64,000 bases of DNA, taken from contig NC_080672.1 of the NCBI RefSeq assembly GCF_030247195.1, positions 398,491,037 to 398,555,036 of the forward strand. Direction: 5' to 3'. The number at the start of each line of letters is the position of its first letter. The stretch's first letter is position 1. Shown here in pieces: positions 24,231-35,089 of this stretch. The notes beneath the pieces are model-generated. The model was not told where the DNA came from, ran no database searches, and was given only the letters and a program-made list of their open reading frames with translations. The stretch is from Topomyia yanbarensis. Its lineage: Eukaryota; Arthropoda; Insecta; Diptera; Culicidae. The position numbers and the translations under genes are program-made.

Positions 24231-24634
24231 TTAAAGTCGAATTCGAGCTTGCGACGTCTTAGTTTTAGCACAGAGACGACTACACAGACCTATTTCAATC
24301 ATAAGAAACTAGGTAAAATTTTGTAATCATACTTCTTCTGTAATTGGAGGAACGGTAATCCGATATATCTTCGCCATATAAGCGGCACTGTGAATTGACA
24401 CATATGAGAAAAGTGGTAAAAGATTTCGCAAAACCGATGTTCATATTTGTTGTGACATGTAAAATCGTATCTAACTTTTTGATGTCGTTGTGATGTATAT
24501 CGAAGTCGTACATAAGTTTGTGTTGAATAATAATTATTCCTACGCATAGAAACAACTTTGAGAAGCTTTAAATCGGGCTTGAAGTGCAATACGATTGAAT
24601 GTGAACGAAAATACGATATTTGTGATTTCAAATG

Positions 24635-25689
24635 TGTAACGGGTGGGGTGGTGGACGAAAAAAGGGGTATTAGCGACCTCCACTTGAACGCCAGGCAAGT
24701 GCGATCACCTGCCGTGAAGGGGCGTGTTATTCACTACCTGAAATTCCCATGCCCGGCTGAGACTCCTCAGAGAGGGTTACCATCAAACACGACGGCCATG
24801 ACCGAACATTGAACCACAACCGAAACCGTTCGAATTAACCTGCCAAAGGAACCGAAATGTTATAAGAACAATCCTAAAAGGATATAGAGTGTCCTTTGAA
24901 GGTTTTCTCCCATAGATCCCTATGCTACACGACCCGGAACCCGAAACGTTAGGTGAACTCTCTCTTCAAAAATAACACACCAAGGATCTTGATTCAAACT
25001 TTTAACTTAATTTTGTATAAATTTGTATTCACACACAAAAAAACTTTCATTTAAACTTTAATTCATTTATTTTATTTTCTAAAGGTTAGTATATACAATG
25101 GTTTGATCTTACTTGAGCTCATTTCTTCTGCGCGCGCTGTCCGATGATCCGATGAGCCTATCTGCATTCCATCCAACGAAGTGTGTGGGTGTTCTGTAAC
25201 TTTAACACCGCGTGGTGGCTATCCGAAACAATAGCCCTTTTATTCTTAATAACTGCGTGGGAACCTGACCTAATATGGTCTATAATTTTCTCCTCTTTCT
25301 AAGGAGATACATTGATATTTATTGAACTATATTTTAACAATCTATACTTCTACCTTATTTTTCCAAAACTTTTTTTTCTACTAATCACAATCTACTCTTT
25401 TCTCATCACTACTTGAACTTCACTTTTTCTAAACGACGTCTGATCGTCTTGGTGGTTGACATTCGAGAGAGCTTACTTCAGTTGTAGTGGCCCAAATAGC
25501 CTTATTGCGACGAAACCCGAAGCCTTCCCGAACGCGATCGATGGGTTCGAACTTTGTGGTCGACATAATTGATCCACTCTTCTTGGCGAATCTCAGTCGA
25601 AAAAAATAGAGACCGAAAACGCGTACTAACCGTGAAGATCACTATGGGCTGAGGCATATCTTGTTTACAAGATCTGTAACCCCGTTACA
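24635..25689. mobile_element. Solo LTR, 1055 bp, with 4-bp target duplication
   Basis: It begins TGTAACGGG and ends CCCGTTACA (TG..CA with a 9-bp inverted end), flanked by AATG at 24631-24634 and 25690-25693. There is no gag-pol between two LTRs, so this is the product of LTR-LTR recombination. A 4-bp duplication is usual for insect Ty3/gypsy-group elements; that assignment is inference. No ORF of note lies inside. Confidence 0.8.
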
Positions 25690-25699
25690 AATGTTTGTA

Positions 25700-26000
25700 G
25701 CTATATTAATGTAGGTTGTCAGTGCTCTACGACCATTTCCGATCGAACACGATGCAATTTATACATCAATCAGATTCTGATCGAACTGTCGTTATAAAAT
25801 CACGTTACTTCTTATAAACGATATCGAATCTACTTCTATAGACTGAAAGTGACTAAATAAACGATTTTGATTTTTTGTAGACAAATTAACGAGTCTTTGT
25901 CTACGATGATATACGATTTGTGGTGTGCTGTGGTGACATTAAGGTAATAGAAAAATAATTAATTAATTAGAAAGAGAACCATCTTTTCTTTGGAAGAAGC
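25700..26000. other. Spacer, nothing recognised
   Basis: The stretch is AT-rich with no coding signal. Confidence 0.4.
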
Positions 26001-26324
26001 CTATCCATAACAAAGCGTTGTATCCAACACCATCTCTCTTGCAAAGAATATGTAGATATTTATGTACTCCATCAGTTTAGAGCCTCTCGAATCGTTATCT
26101 GAAATCTGAACTACTCCAAATGATGTGATGAGCATTTGAGTAACCTCATATGATAAGGGGAAGCCCATTTCTGCTACAATTAATACAATGCTTTTGAAGT
26201 CATCAGAAGGTGATGACTCGTTCTGCGGCAAACATGGCTTCTTATCTATGTTACCAACAGTCGAATTATCTGTTATAGTACAGATATCGCGAGTTTCCGA
26301 GCTCCGATATGAGACACGCGTCAA
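26001..26324 (-). pseudogene. Possible pogo/Tigger-like transposase fragment
   Basis: The 107-residue frame includes SSPSDDFKSIVLIVAEMGFPLSYEV, which resembles the segment linking DNA binding to catalysis in CENP-B/pogo-like transposases (a helix with a W/M-G-F/Y-P-L turn). No DDE region follows and no helix-turn-helix is visible upstream. The resemblance is short, so it could be chance or a host-domesticated remnant. Confidence 0.3.
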
Positions 26325-26329
26325 TAGCG

Positions 26330-26920
26330 CTAACAGTTAATTTTATTTCCAACATATACTGCACAGCAACTAGAAGATACCAAGCACGTTGGAGCAGTAA
26401 CCCAGTGTATCAATTCTTGTCCGAAATATTGCAAATCCCATGCGAATTTCTAATAGCCAAAACTTTCAGCAAACTCCCAACCAACGAAACTCCAGCACAA
26501 CTCTTCCGATTCTCCGTAAAAATGATCGATGGGTAGCGCGAACTGTCCGCTGCACCATTGACTCATCGTAATGCAACAAGAGCTTCATACTGGGGAGTTC
26601 GCTTGGTACTTCCCAGGTTCCGTTCGCAATTGAGGGTAATACAAACCCCTTTAACAATATAATCAAAGCACGGGAAGCATATAAGTTTGCACGCTAGATC
26701 CATATAGCGTTTACCAGCCGATCGTACCGCCAGCTAGTGGCAAGTTGCTATTTGCTGGTGGCTTTTCAAAATGACAGTTTTATTTCCTTCGCACATTGAA
26801 AACTTTACTTGTATGTCAGCTCCCAGTGGTTAGACCCTGTGATGATTTTAATACGAGTAGCAGTCTTCGACTAAGTGGTCGGCAATTAATTTGTTTTTTA
26901 GAATCGCAATTATAACGCAG
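26330..26920. other. Spacer, nothing convincing
   Basis: Opposed short frames occur at 26309-26536 (+) and 26466-26666 (-). Neither carries a motif I recognise. Confidence 0.4.
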
Positions 26921-26926
26921 TACCCC

Positions 26927-27062
26927 ATTAGGCATAAATACGTTAGGCATACGGACGTTTGCCATACATACGTTAGGCATAATGGACGTTAGGCATAAAG
27001 ACGTTAGGCATAATGTACGTTAGGCATAATGAACATTAGGCACTATGAACGTTGGACATAAG
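26927..27062 (+). repeat. Tandem array of a 15-16-bp GTTAGGCATAATG unit
   Basis: About nine imperfect units of CGTTAGGCATAATGGA stand head to tail. Two inverted units (ATTATGCCTATCGTCC, then ATCATGCCTAACG) appear at 28562-28590, directly before the pogo-like element. The two arrays may be the inverted subterminal repeats of one element spanning 26927-28590. Confidence 0.75.
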
Positions 27063-27828
27063 GTTTAAGGATCACCTCAATGAACTTATTTTTTTGGATG
27101 TGAGTGTGAGTGTAAGAGTGTGAATGTTTGAACCTTTTATGATGTTCTAGAAATACTCTGAAAGCTGATTAAACTCGATCAACGTTTTATTCTGCTGTAC
27201 TTGAAGAAATCTTTGCTCAACTAAAAGAAATGTTTGAAATAAATTTCATTCGCCTTAAGGTATGAATAACGCATATCAACTTAGACTAGTTCTTAAATAC
27301 ATGCATGGTACAATTGTCCAAGAAGAAAATATTTGCCTTGAAGAACAGCTCATGAAAGAAAGAATGATGCATTTTATTATTCATTCTACGAATATACGAA
27401 TATTGCTACATCTATATTGATTGTCTCTTATAATATTCAGTTCAATGATTATATTCTTGCCACCAAAGATAGAACTACGAAAACTGTCTCATACGATGGA
27501 GAACTTTTCGCGTACTGTGACGAATTACCGAATCAAAAAAGAATCGTTACAAACGTAGCATTCGCCCAATCCTGTCCATAATACTGTAAGTTTCCTCAAC
27601 TCTTGAACTCAATTTTTGTTCCTCAATTTGCTTTATTTTTCAATATTTGGATGCAATTGTATTGGTAATACATATAATAGGCTTGGAATGAGTTTGAAAC
27701 AAAACTGTTCACTTAAATGAAGAAAACATCCAGTTCATCCACGGAAAATAGGGAAAAGAACTCTACACTTTCGTAACGGTTATTAATTAGCAAGGAACTG
27801 GAAGGTGTGGAGTGTATTTTTTAATATT
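27063..27828. other. AT-rich spacer between repeat array and foldback
   Basis: I see no gene. It would be internal sequence if the 26927-28590 element is real. Confidence 0.4.
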
Positions 27829-28474
27829 AGGAGCCATGGTACTCAAGGAAGAGCAAGGAGTTGAAGGAAAAAAGTTTAGAAAAGTGTGGAATAGGGTTGT
27901 ACGAGCAATCTTATGCCGATTTCGTTATTAGAATAGAGTCGCTCTAGGTTCACTCTGAGCTGTCACTTTTGTATGGGTTTTGTAAATATTAGAGCGAACC
28001 TAGGGCGACTCTGATCTAAAACCGAAATCAGCATTAGAGTTACCCGGTGACTTCATCCTTCATCTTCTACCGCAGTAGTCAGGATATTTTGGCATTTGAA
28101 ATGCGAATCATCTGGGTCTGCGGCATGTCCGGATAAGCGTAAAGTCATTTAGTACTTCATGCTGTCGAAACCGACAAAAAGTTAAGTCACGGGAATTTCC
28201 CCACCAAGCACTTTGCGACGTTGAAACTCGTGAATGAGATAGTTTTTTGTCCCTCGCAAATTTCCTGCCGGGGTGCTTTATTTGATCGACTATTGTGGTT
28301 GCATCAGACTCGGGTGATTCGCATTTCAAATGCCAAAATATCTTGACTCCTGCGGTAGAAGACAAAGGGTTAAGTCGCCGAAAAACTCTAAGCTTGCTCA
28401 TATGACCCTATTCTACGCTTTTCTAAACTTTCTTTCTTCAACTTCTTGCTCTTCCTTGAGTTGTATGGCTTCTA
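27829..28474. mobile_element. Foldback element of about 650 bp
   Basis: The left arm (GAGCCATGGTACTCAAGGAA, AAGTTTAGAAAAG, then TTCTACCGCAG, GGCATTTGAAATGCGAATCA) is mirrored in inverse order by the right arm (TGATTCGCATTTCAAATGCC, CTGCGGTAGAAG, CTTTTCTAAACTTT, TTCCTTGAGTTGTATGGCT). The left arm is lengthened by the 120-bp insertion at 27914-28033. Single copies of the arm sequence occur at 35643-35775 and 40951-41110. Confidence 0.75.
27914..28033. mobile_element. 120-bp Tourist-like MITE inserted in the foldback
   Basis: The ends are TGCCGATTTCG and CGAAATCAGCA, with TTA on both sides (27911-27913 and 28034-28036). Inner arms AGAGTCGCTCTAGGTTC and GAACCTAGGGCGACTCT also pair. A 3-bp TTA duplication is typical of the PIF/Harbinger superfamily. 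Confidence 0.75.
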
Positions 28475-28592
28475 GTTTTTTTTCGAACCCGAAAAAAATG
28501 AACGTAAGGTTGAAATATCTACAATAAATAAAGCCTTGCGATTACTTTTATACTTTTGTGTATTATGCCTATCGTCCATCATGCCTAACGTA

Positions 28593-29539
28593 GGGTAAGG
28601 TGGGGCAAATCCGACCTAGTAAATGTGTTTGGCTGTAAAATGCTCATTTTACATCGGATCAAGTCGTTTTATATACCAAATTAAAAGTTAGACTCCTGAG
28701 CAACTTTTTGTATATAGCATTTTATTCAAATCTTCGGAATATCTTGAGTTACAGGCGTTTTACAAAAATGTTCATTTTTGCTGTTTTCAAAAATGGTGGG
28801 GTAAACCCGACCCCCTATGTTTTTGGTTGATTTAGTGCAGATATTACTCAAATTTTATGGTTTTTCAATGATAAATCAATGGATGTTGTGTTATTGAATT
28901 GTAACATGAAGAAAATGGAGTTCAATATCAATCTTGGAATGCTAAAATCACGAGCAGTAGCACGTAATGATATTCCCATTTGCATCGGAGCAATTGCTCG
29001 ACGAATACTATAATCATCACGTTTTTGTGTCTTTCGTTTGTAATTATAAACCATTTTGCATAAAAATAATAAATAATAACAATAAAAATATATTTCAATT
29101 TGCCAAATAAAAATTTTCTTAGCAAAAAAGCGGTCGGATTTACCCCAATATTTTGAGGTCGGATTTGCCCCACCGCGTCATTTTTTGTTACGATGCAATT
29201 AAAAAATATATGAAAAAGGTTGAACTAAATTCATCTATGCACTTTATAGGACTTAAATCAAGGAATTTAAATCCACTTGCATTTATTATGTAATCACTTA
29301 AAGAATCAGAAATATTCTGTAGTCAATGATGCACAAAAGTAAAATCAAAAATTGTAAAAACACACTTTTTGTCGTATGAGCATCTTAATGTAGACTAATA
29401 AAATGCTGTCATACCACCATTATGATTATTTTCGATGCTCTACACGACAGCATTGATATTAGTTCGCGTAGTGCTTCTGATTTTCGATAACAGAGGGGGG
29501 TCGGGTTTACCCAACGGTCGGATTTGCCCCACCTTACCC
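28593..29539. mobile_element. Pogo-like (Tc1/mariner superfamily) element, about 950 bp
   Basis: Perfect 24-bp inverted ends start GGGTAAGGTGGGGCAAAT at 28593 and are mirrored at 29516-29539, with TA on both sides as target duplication. Further GGTCGGATTT(G/A)CCCCA motifs sit inside (28796-28815, 29130-29170, 29498-29510). The - strand frame from 29054 reads MVYNYKRKTQKRDDYSIRRA, then ISLRATARDFSIPR, a pipsqueak-type helix-turn-helix found at the N-terminus of pogo-like transposases. The catalytic domain is absent, so the copy is internally deleted. Confidence 0.8.
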
Positions 29540-29544
29540 TACTT

Positions 29545-31630
29545 ATATCCAATGTATATATTCCAAACGTCGCGTTCCCCGCAGTATCTATATATTCAGA
29601 TTTTCACATAGTGATGAAAAATTTAAAAAGTCCGATTTATCCAGGTAAATTGTCAAAGAATTAGTTCGATGTTGGTACGGTAGGTACAGTTGATCAATTT
29701 GGCATAAAATTTGACCAGACCCGGAAAAGTTTCATATTTTCCTTATTACATTACTTTAGTGCACAGGTTAATAGGGACTCCAATTTAGAATAATACCTTA
29801 GAATTCGGAAATCTCTAGCAGAGAAATATTTTTAATAAAATAAATTACGCATTCATTTTCTTCGCACATTTTCCCCGAGTAGTAGTTGGCTGCTCATAAA
29901 TATTTTCTATAACCGAAAGTGTAAGAAAAAATCTTGCTGGCAATAAATTTCCCATGCTTAAAATTACGCGTTTTGGCGTGGTATTATCATTCGGTAGAAA
30001 TCAATGCTGACAAAATTTCGAGTATCGAAGGTAGACGGGCGCCAAGACTGGTATCAAACAAAAGAATCGAATTAAATCTCACCGGTTTCTTTATTCAATT
30101 TGTATGATAATACATTGGGAGTACTTTTACTTTAGTATCAACAAAAGGTGCTTTCATCCTTTTAATATAATTTGCATTTGGATCGGGCCGATTTTGGCCC
30201 GACTCTACTCCCCACAAAAAACGGATGACCTTTGCAGTGTATTTTCCTACTGCGTATACCTACTGTGCTTCAGTCTGGGTAAAAAGATAAGATTCATTTT
30301 CCAGGAACGTTACGCGAAACAAACATGGTGGAAATTTTGCTACTCACTTCAAGACGAAAAAGTGCGTTCCACCCTACGTAGTGAAATATGACGAAAAATA
30401 AATTAATTACCGTGACTTGAAATCGTTGCTTTATGTAGTCCGATCACTTGGCGTTAACAATCAAAGAAAAGGTCGTCCTTTTTCGATCGTCGCCCTGAGG
30501 AACTATTTATTTGTCCTTGTTTCCGAGAGATTTCACCACTTTTTCATTTTTCACTTCTATTGCGCCACAATCGAAACAGTCCTTTGCTCAATAGCACATT
30601 CAACAGAGCAGCTAATGCACCAGTAGATTAGTCCAAAGTTATCCGCCGCTGGTTTGGAAAATTGGTCAGCACTTTACATCAACCTCACAACACCACCACC
30701 CACACTCACTATCGACTGGTTTGGAGTGCACTAACTCTGCCACCAGACTGGAGAACAGGACAATAGAAAGGTCAGTCCCGCCCGTGTGATCCGCGCTACG
30801 AACTGCCTGACCCGGAAAATCAACTGATTGTGAATGGAAAATCCTGCCGAAAGGCTTTTTATACGACTACGAATGTATTTGTGTGCTGTCGCGGGACGAT
30901 GAAAAGAGAGAAAAGAGCGCGCGAGCTTTCCCCGTTGAATACGAACCAGATAGTGGAGTCGGGTGTTATGTTTTGGGGGAAATTGCAGACAGTGGATTCA
31001 AGCTCTTGCTAGGTTTGTTTGATGATTTTGTGGTTATTTTCAATTTTTTTTGCTTGATGGCATAGTTTGATTCAGCCATATTATCAATATTCAGTGAAAC
31101 TCGATGCGATATTTTCAAGTTGAAATATTGGTAGCATTATCGAATTTTTACTCCGTGACTTTAACCAAAATAAAAGAATTTTGTCGGCTTCCGTTAACTG
31201 TGACTTCCCGTTGTGCGACATTCATGAATGACTGCTGATAGGCATGCGCTCACAAAAGGCAGGGAATCCACACATCGTTCTGAACGTGCAATACAGACAT
31301 GTAGTTCTTCTACTCTCCATGGGTACAAGTACCAGTGAGAAGGAGCCACAAATCCTCTGTTATCTATATCGTATATCTCTAAACTTCATAATCAAAAAGC
31401 CCACTTACATCCTCTTAGAGATTAGATCGACCAACATATTATTTCATATTAGAAATAACAAAAAAGTTTGTTTCAATTCAATTCATCACGAAATGAAAAT
31501 GTTCCCGAAAATCGATAGGCAACTCAATTGGAAAACCATGCGTTCCCATGGTAGTTCATAATATCTGTTCTGAGCGAATTCATTCAGCTGGAAGAGAAAT
31601 CAACAGGTGACACGAAGGGCAATACCGAGA
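29545..31630. other. Intergenic DNA with a GC-richer block
   Basis: No gene was recognised. The block 30640-31010 is richer in GC. On its - strand, TATAAAA (near 30865) is followed about 30 bp later by an initiator-like TTCACAATCAGT and further on by GATAGTGAGTGTGG, a donor-like site. This could be a core promoter with a non-coding first exon directed to lower coordinates. The evidence is weak and no coding exon follows. Confidence 0.3.
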
Positions 31631-32139
31631 ACATGCCATATCGTCGCTGATGTGCTATCTTATGACAAACGCAATTTTGGGGTAAACTGCGTTAGATATG
31701 CCACATTACTTGTCTGAAAATCTTTACAAAGTGGCGTTTTAGAAATTTGACATTCTGTTTGGTTACTGAGATATAGCGAGAAATGTGCTGAGAAATTGTG
31801 AGATTGGCTCCAGTTATTTTGATGAATTAGATATTTTTATGTGTAAAACTATCTGAAAAAAAAACAATGGTATCATTTTCACGAATTGTCAGAAAAATGC
31901 AGTTTAAGTTTTAAACTGGAAATATACCATTTTTGGCAATACTGTAACTAAAAATTACCATTTTTTCTAGATTCCCTGACTTATTTCCTTCAAAATACAG
32001 CTCATCAATTTTTATAGACCAGATTAAGTCAAACATATGAATAAAAGTTAATAATTGATGCTTAATTTGTGTGGAAAATTTTCCATGCACGATTATGACA
32101 CGTCATACAAATTTGTCATCAATACACACTAGAGATGGT

Positions 32140-32385
32140 CGGGTTCGGGTTTTTGGACCCGAAACCCGGACCCGACCCGAACCCGACGGGTTTCGGGTCG
32201 GGTTCGGGCTCTGTAAATTTAAGCTTCTCGGGTTCGGGTCGGGTTCCGGGTTTTCCAATTTGAAATTCTCGGGTTCGGGTCGTGTCCGGGTTTAGGAAAT
32301 CTTGGACTTTCGGGCTCGGGTCGGGTTCGGGTTTTTCAAATTAGAAATTATCGGGGTCGGGTCGGGTTCGGGTTTTGAACAAAAC
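32140..32385 (+). repeat. Left GGGTTCGGGTC subterminal array
   Basis: Five or more clusters of TCGGGTTCGGGTCGGGTTC separated by 20-35 bp AT-rich spacers containing AAATT-type strings. The first cluster also contains an inverted copy (GGACCCGACCCGAACCCGA), so it folds on itself. Confidence 0.85.
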
Positions 32386-32830
32386 AACCCATCCATTTCA
32401 TGACACTGTTTGCGTCTATACACAAAACGCAGTCTTTTTTGTAGTAGTGAATTATACTTCGTAATACGAATGGATGACACGTATAACCGTACTAAATGTT
32501 AGTACCTCTGAATCACTAGAATTCGTCATATTTTCTGGTGCTCAAATATTGTATTTTTTCATTCTTGCATAAAATTCCGTCTCTTCAGATTCACAAACTG
32601 CCTGAATTATTTAATTTTTTAAACGAACATTCATAAAAGATCATTCAACAATACGTGTTTCACATCTAAAATCTCTTTGCGTATTAATTTTCATGATAAT
32701 TAGTAATAAACCAAGTCAACTGGAATTTATCGGAAAATATCGGTTCAACTTTCTATAATGGAATATAAATTGCGACAGGTACTTTAAAACCGATACTTAG
32801 GCCGCGGCGACTTTTTCTCTACGAAATCGG

Positions 32831-33620
32831 TTTTGTGGGGTACATTCGTACCCCAGAACTAAAATCGTTCTAGTATGTCTAATTTTTATTAAATTTATAA
32901 TTAAATTGCATAGTTTTATTCTAAAATCATTCGTAAAGTAACCTGTTTAAAAATATTCGTGTTTTGACTATTTAAGTATGTAATATTTCATTTTGTATAG
33001 AACAAAAATTCCCTTGTTTCTTCATATTGCTATAACTCCAGTAGTTTCAAATCGATTTTGACCATTTATACGACGTTGTAAAGCTTATTAAATTTCCTTT
33101 TGAACAATTTTTTTTCAAAAACCGGTCGAAAAGTATATTTATTCCGATGCTTTTTTGAAAACCAAACGCCAACACAAACGTTAAAAATACAGCAATATGC
33201 AGTAACAGAAATGAAACAGGAAGGCGTCGAAGAAATAGGTAGAGCCGTTGCATTGTACGTGTATGTAGAGTAAGTATGTTCCAGAGCCTGGGCTGCAGAA
33301 GATAACGAATCGAATGATGCGTCTTGCATAGTATATACAAATCATATTCACGAATGTGTTTTGACTCTTTCATCCGCAAAAGCAAAAATTACGATACCGA
33401 TCCAAACTCATTTTCTAATTACTTTGCTGTAGTGCTTTGTTATACCAAATAACAGATACTATTATTCAGCAGAGTTGGAACTTATACAATTTTACACAAG
33501 TTTCTCGCTTACTATGTATCGGTATTTTACTTTTAAAAAAATATATAATTTTTTTTTGAATTATGTACACATGACAAAACACTAACGCTAACGGTTTTGT
33601 GGGGTACATTTGTACCCCAA
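32831..33620. repeat. Pair of GGGGTACAtTCGTACCCC palindromes
   Basis: TTTTGTGGGGTACATTCGTA then CCCC at about 32831 and TTTTGTGGGGTACATTTGTA then CCCC at about 33596 are direct copies of a palindromic block about 765 bp apart inside the hAT-like element. They may be the ends of a further nested element; no target duplication was read. Confidence 0.5.
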
Positions 33621-34589
33621 ACAAACTTTAAGCAAGCACTGTTAAATTGGTCAAATGAAACAAATAGGTTGTAGCTGCCTTCACGGAAGTTTAATAATCA
33701 AATTGGTTTCCTTGCAATTAAAATAAACTGTAACGGAAAAATAAGGATTTGGACTCATAAATTTAGTGGTACTTTGGTGTCATTATGGCGGCTCAAATTT
33801 AAAAAGGGCGCATTATTTTTTTTAAAAGCAGATAGTTTAGGCCAAATTTATTTTCTAGAGACTGTCTTTGTTCCATCAAACCTAAACCTAGCTTCACTTC
33901 CGCCAGGTTTCGTTTGTTCATGACACTCATATGGTGATGGGATAATAGCACCATTATCAAATCAGTGGTACATATATGATACAAGCACTTTCTGTCAGAT
34001 TGTTCCCGGGCTGAGCTGTTGCATGATCCGGATTCCTTCATGAAAATACATGTATTTCCACGAACTTAACAAAAATAATTGATACCCTTCGATACAGGTT
34101 TGACCGTTCCGACCAGTAACGTGGGTGACGTCATGTAAACTGTCGAATACGAATTGCCAATTGCCATAGCTTAATTTAATACATGTAATAAATTATACGA
34201 AACTGCCTTGCAGGAATGGTTTCTGATAAAAAATCAGAAATTTTGGTTAATTACGACGGGCAAGGTTGTTGAAAACTGTGATCATTAAGCTTTCTGTTTC
34301 CCCGTGAGTTGGCCGCCGATTTAACTTAATTTCCGGTTAAGATATCAACGATGTATCAAGTTTCTCAGCACGTTACAAATTTGACGTTCAATAATAGTAA
34401 ATATAAATGCGGATTCTACTCGGCAGTGATTTGTTTTTCCATATGCAGATATAACTCAATGCGTATGGTGCTACTTCAGATTCGAGTGATTCTACTATTC
34501 TTAGATGAGTCAAGGGTCCAGGTCGGGTGCCTAGAATTAAAAATCTTCGAAATCTTTGATTAATTCTCCGTATTAGCAAGTTGGATTCG

Positions 34590-34860
34590 GATCGGGCTTT
34601 CGGATTTTAAATTTTCGGGCTCGGGTCGGGTTCGGGTTTTCAAATTTTAAAATTCTCGGGTCGGGTCGGGTTCGGGTTTTACAAAATTTTCATTCTCGGG
34701 TACGGGTCGGGTTCGGGTTTTTAAGTTTTAAAATGTTCGGGCTCGGGTCGGGTTCGGGTTTTTCAAATTTTATAATTTCGGGCTCGGGTCGGGTTCGGGT
34801 TTTTAAATTTTCATGCGCTCGGGTTCGGGTCGGGTTCGGGTTCGAAAAAATTGAAACCCG
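34590..34860 (+). repeat. Right GGGTTCGGGTC subterminal array
   Basis: Six to seven clusters of CTCGGGTCGGGTTCGGGTTT separated by TTTTAAAATT-type spacers, with a period of about 45-50 bp. The clusters here are in the same + orientation as the left array, while only the outermost 16 bp are inverted. Confidence 0.85.
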
Positions 34861-35089
34861 ACCATCTCTAATACACACCTATGTCAACTATAGTCAACCG
34901 ATCTTCGTAATACTTGAGAGATTAAAACAGAATAGATAGATGCATCAATTGTCTTCTCCGAATTGTTTCTACCATTCATAAGTTTAAAAATATACAATCT
35001 CAATCTTTAAAAATCGTTTTTCTCGAAATGAGCTATATGGCGCTTGTCATAGGATAGCACAACAGCGACGACATCATAGTTTCTATACT

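Larger units (their letters stand above)
32130..34870. mobile_element. hAT-like non-autonomous element, 2741 bp
   Basis: The left end TAGAGATGGTCGGGTT is exactly mirrored at the right end, and the 8-bp target duplication ATACACAC is exact (32122-32129 and 34871-34878). Eight-bp duplication and TAGAGATGG-type ends fit the hAT superfamily. Inside each end is a GC-rich array of GGGTTCGGGTCGGGTTCGGG blocks separated by AT-rich spacers (32140-32385 and 34590-34848). I read no hAT transposase in the AT-rich interior; short frames at 33047-33385 and 33799-34041 match nothing. Confidence 0.85.
31640..35085. mobile_element. Outer TIR element split by a hAT insertion
   Basis: ATCGTCGCTGATGTGCTATC then TTATGACAAACGC at the left is mirrored by GCGCTTGTCATAGGATAGCA then CAACAGCGACGACAT at 35041-35078. 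Without the 2.74-kb inner element the unit is about 700 bp. Exact ends and target duplication were not resolved. Confidence 0.55.

Noticed and set aside
26927..27062. CRISPR-like regular repeats
   Set aside because: Units of 15-16 bp are contiguous without unique spacers, in an animal genome; this is a tandem repeat.
32140..32385. Telomere-type repeat block
   Set aside because: GGGTTCGGGTC is not the insect TTAGG repeat, and the arrays lie inside a transposon with target duplication.
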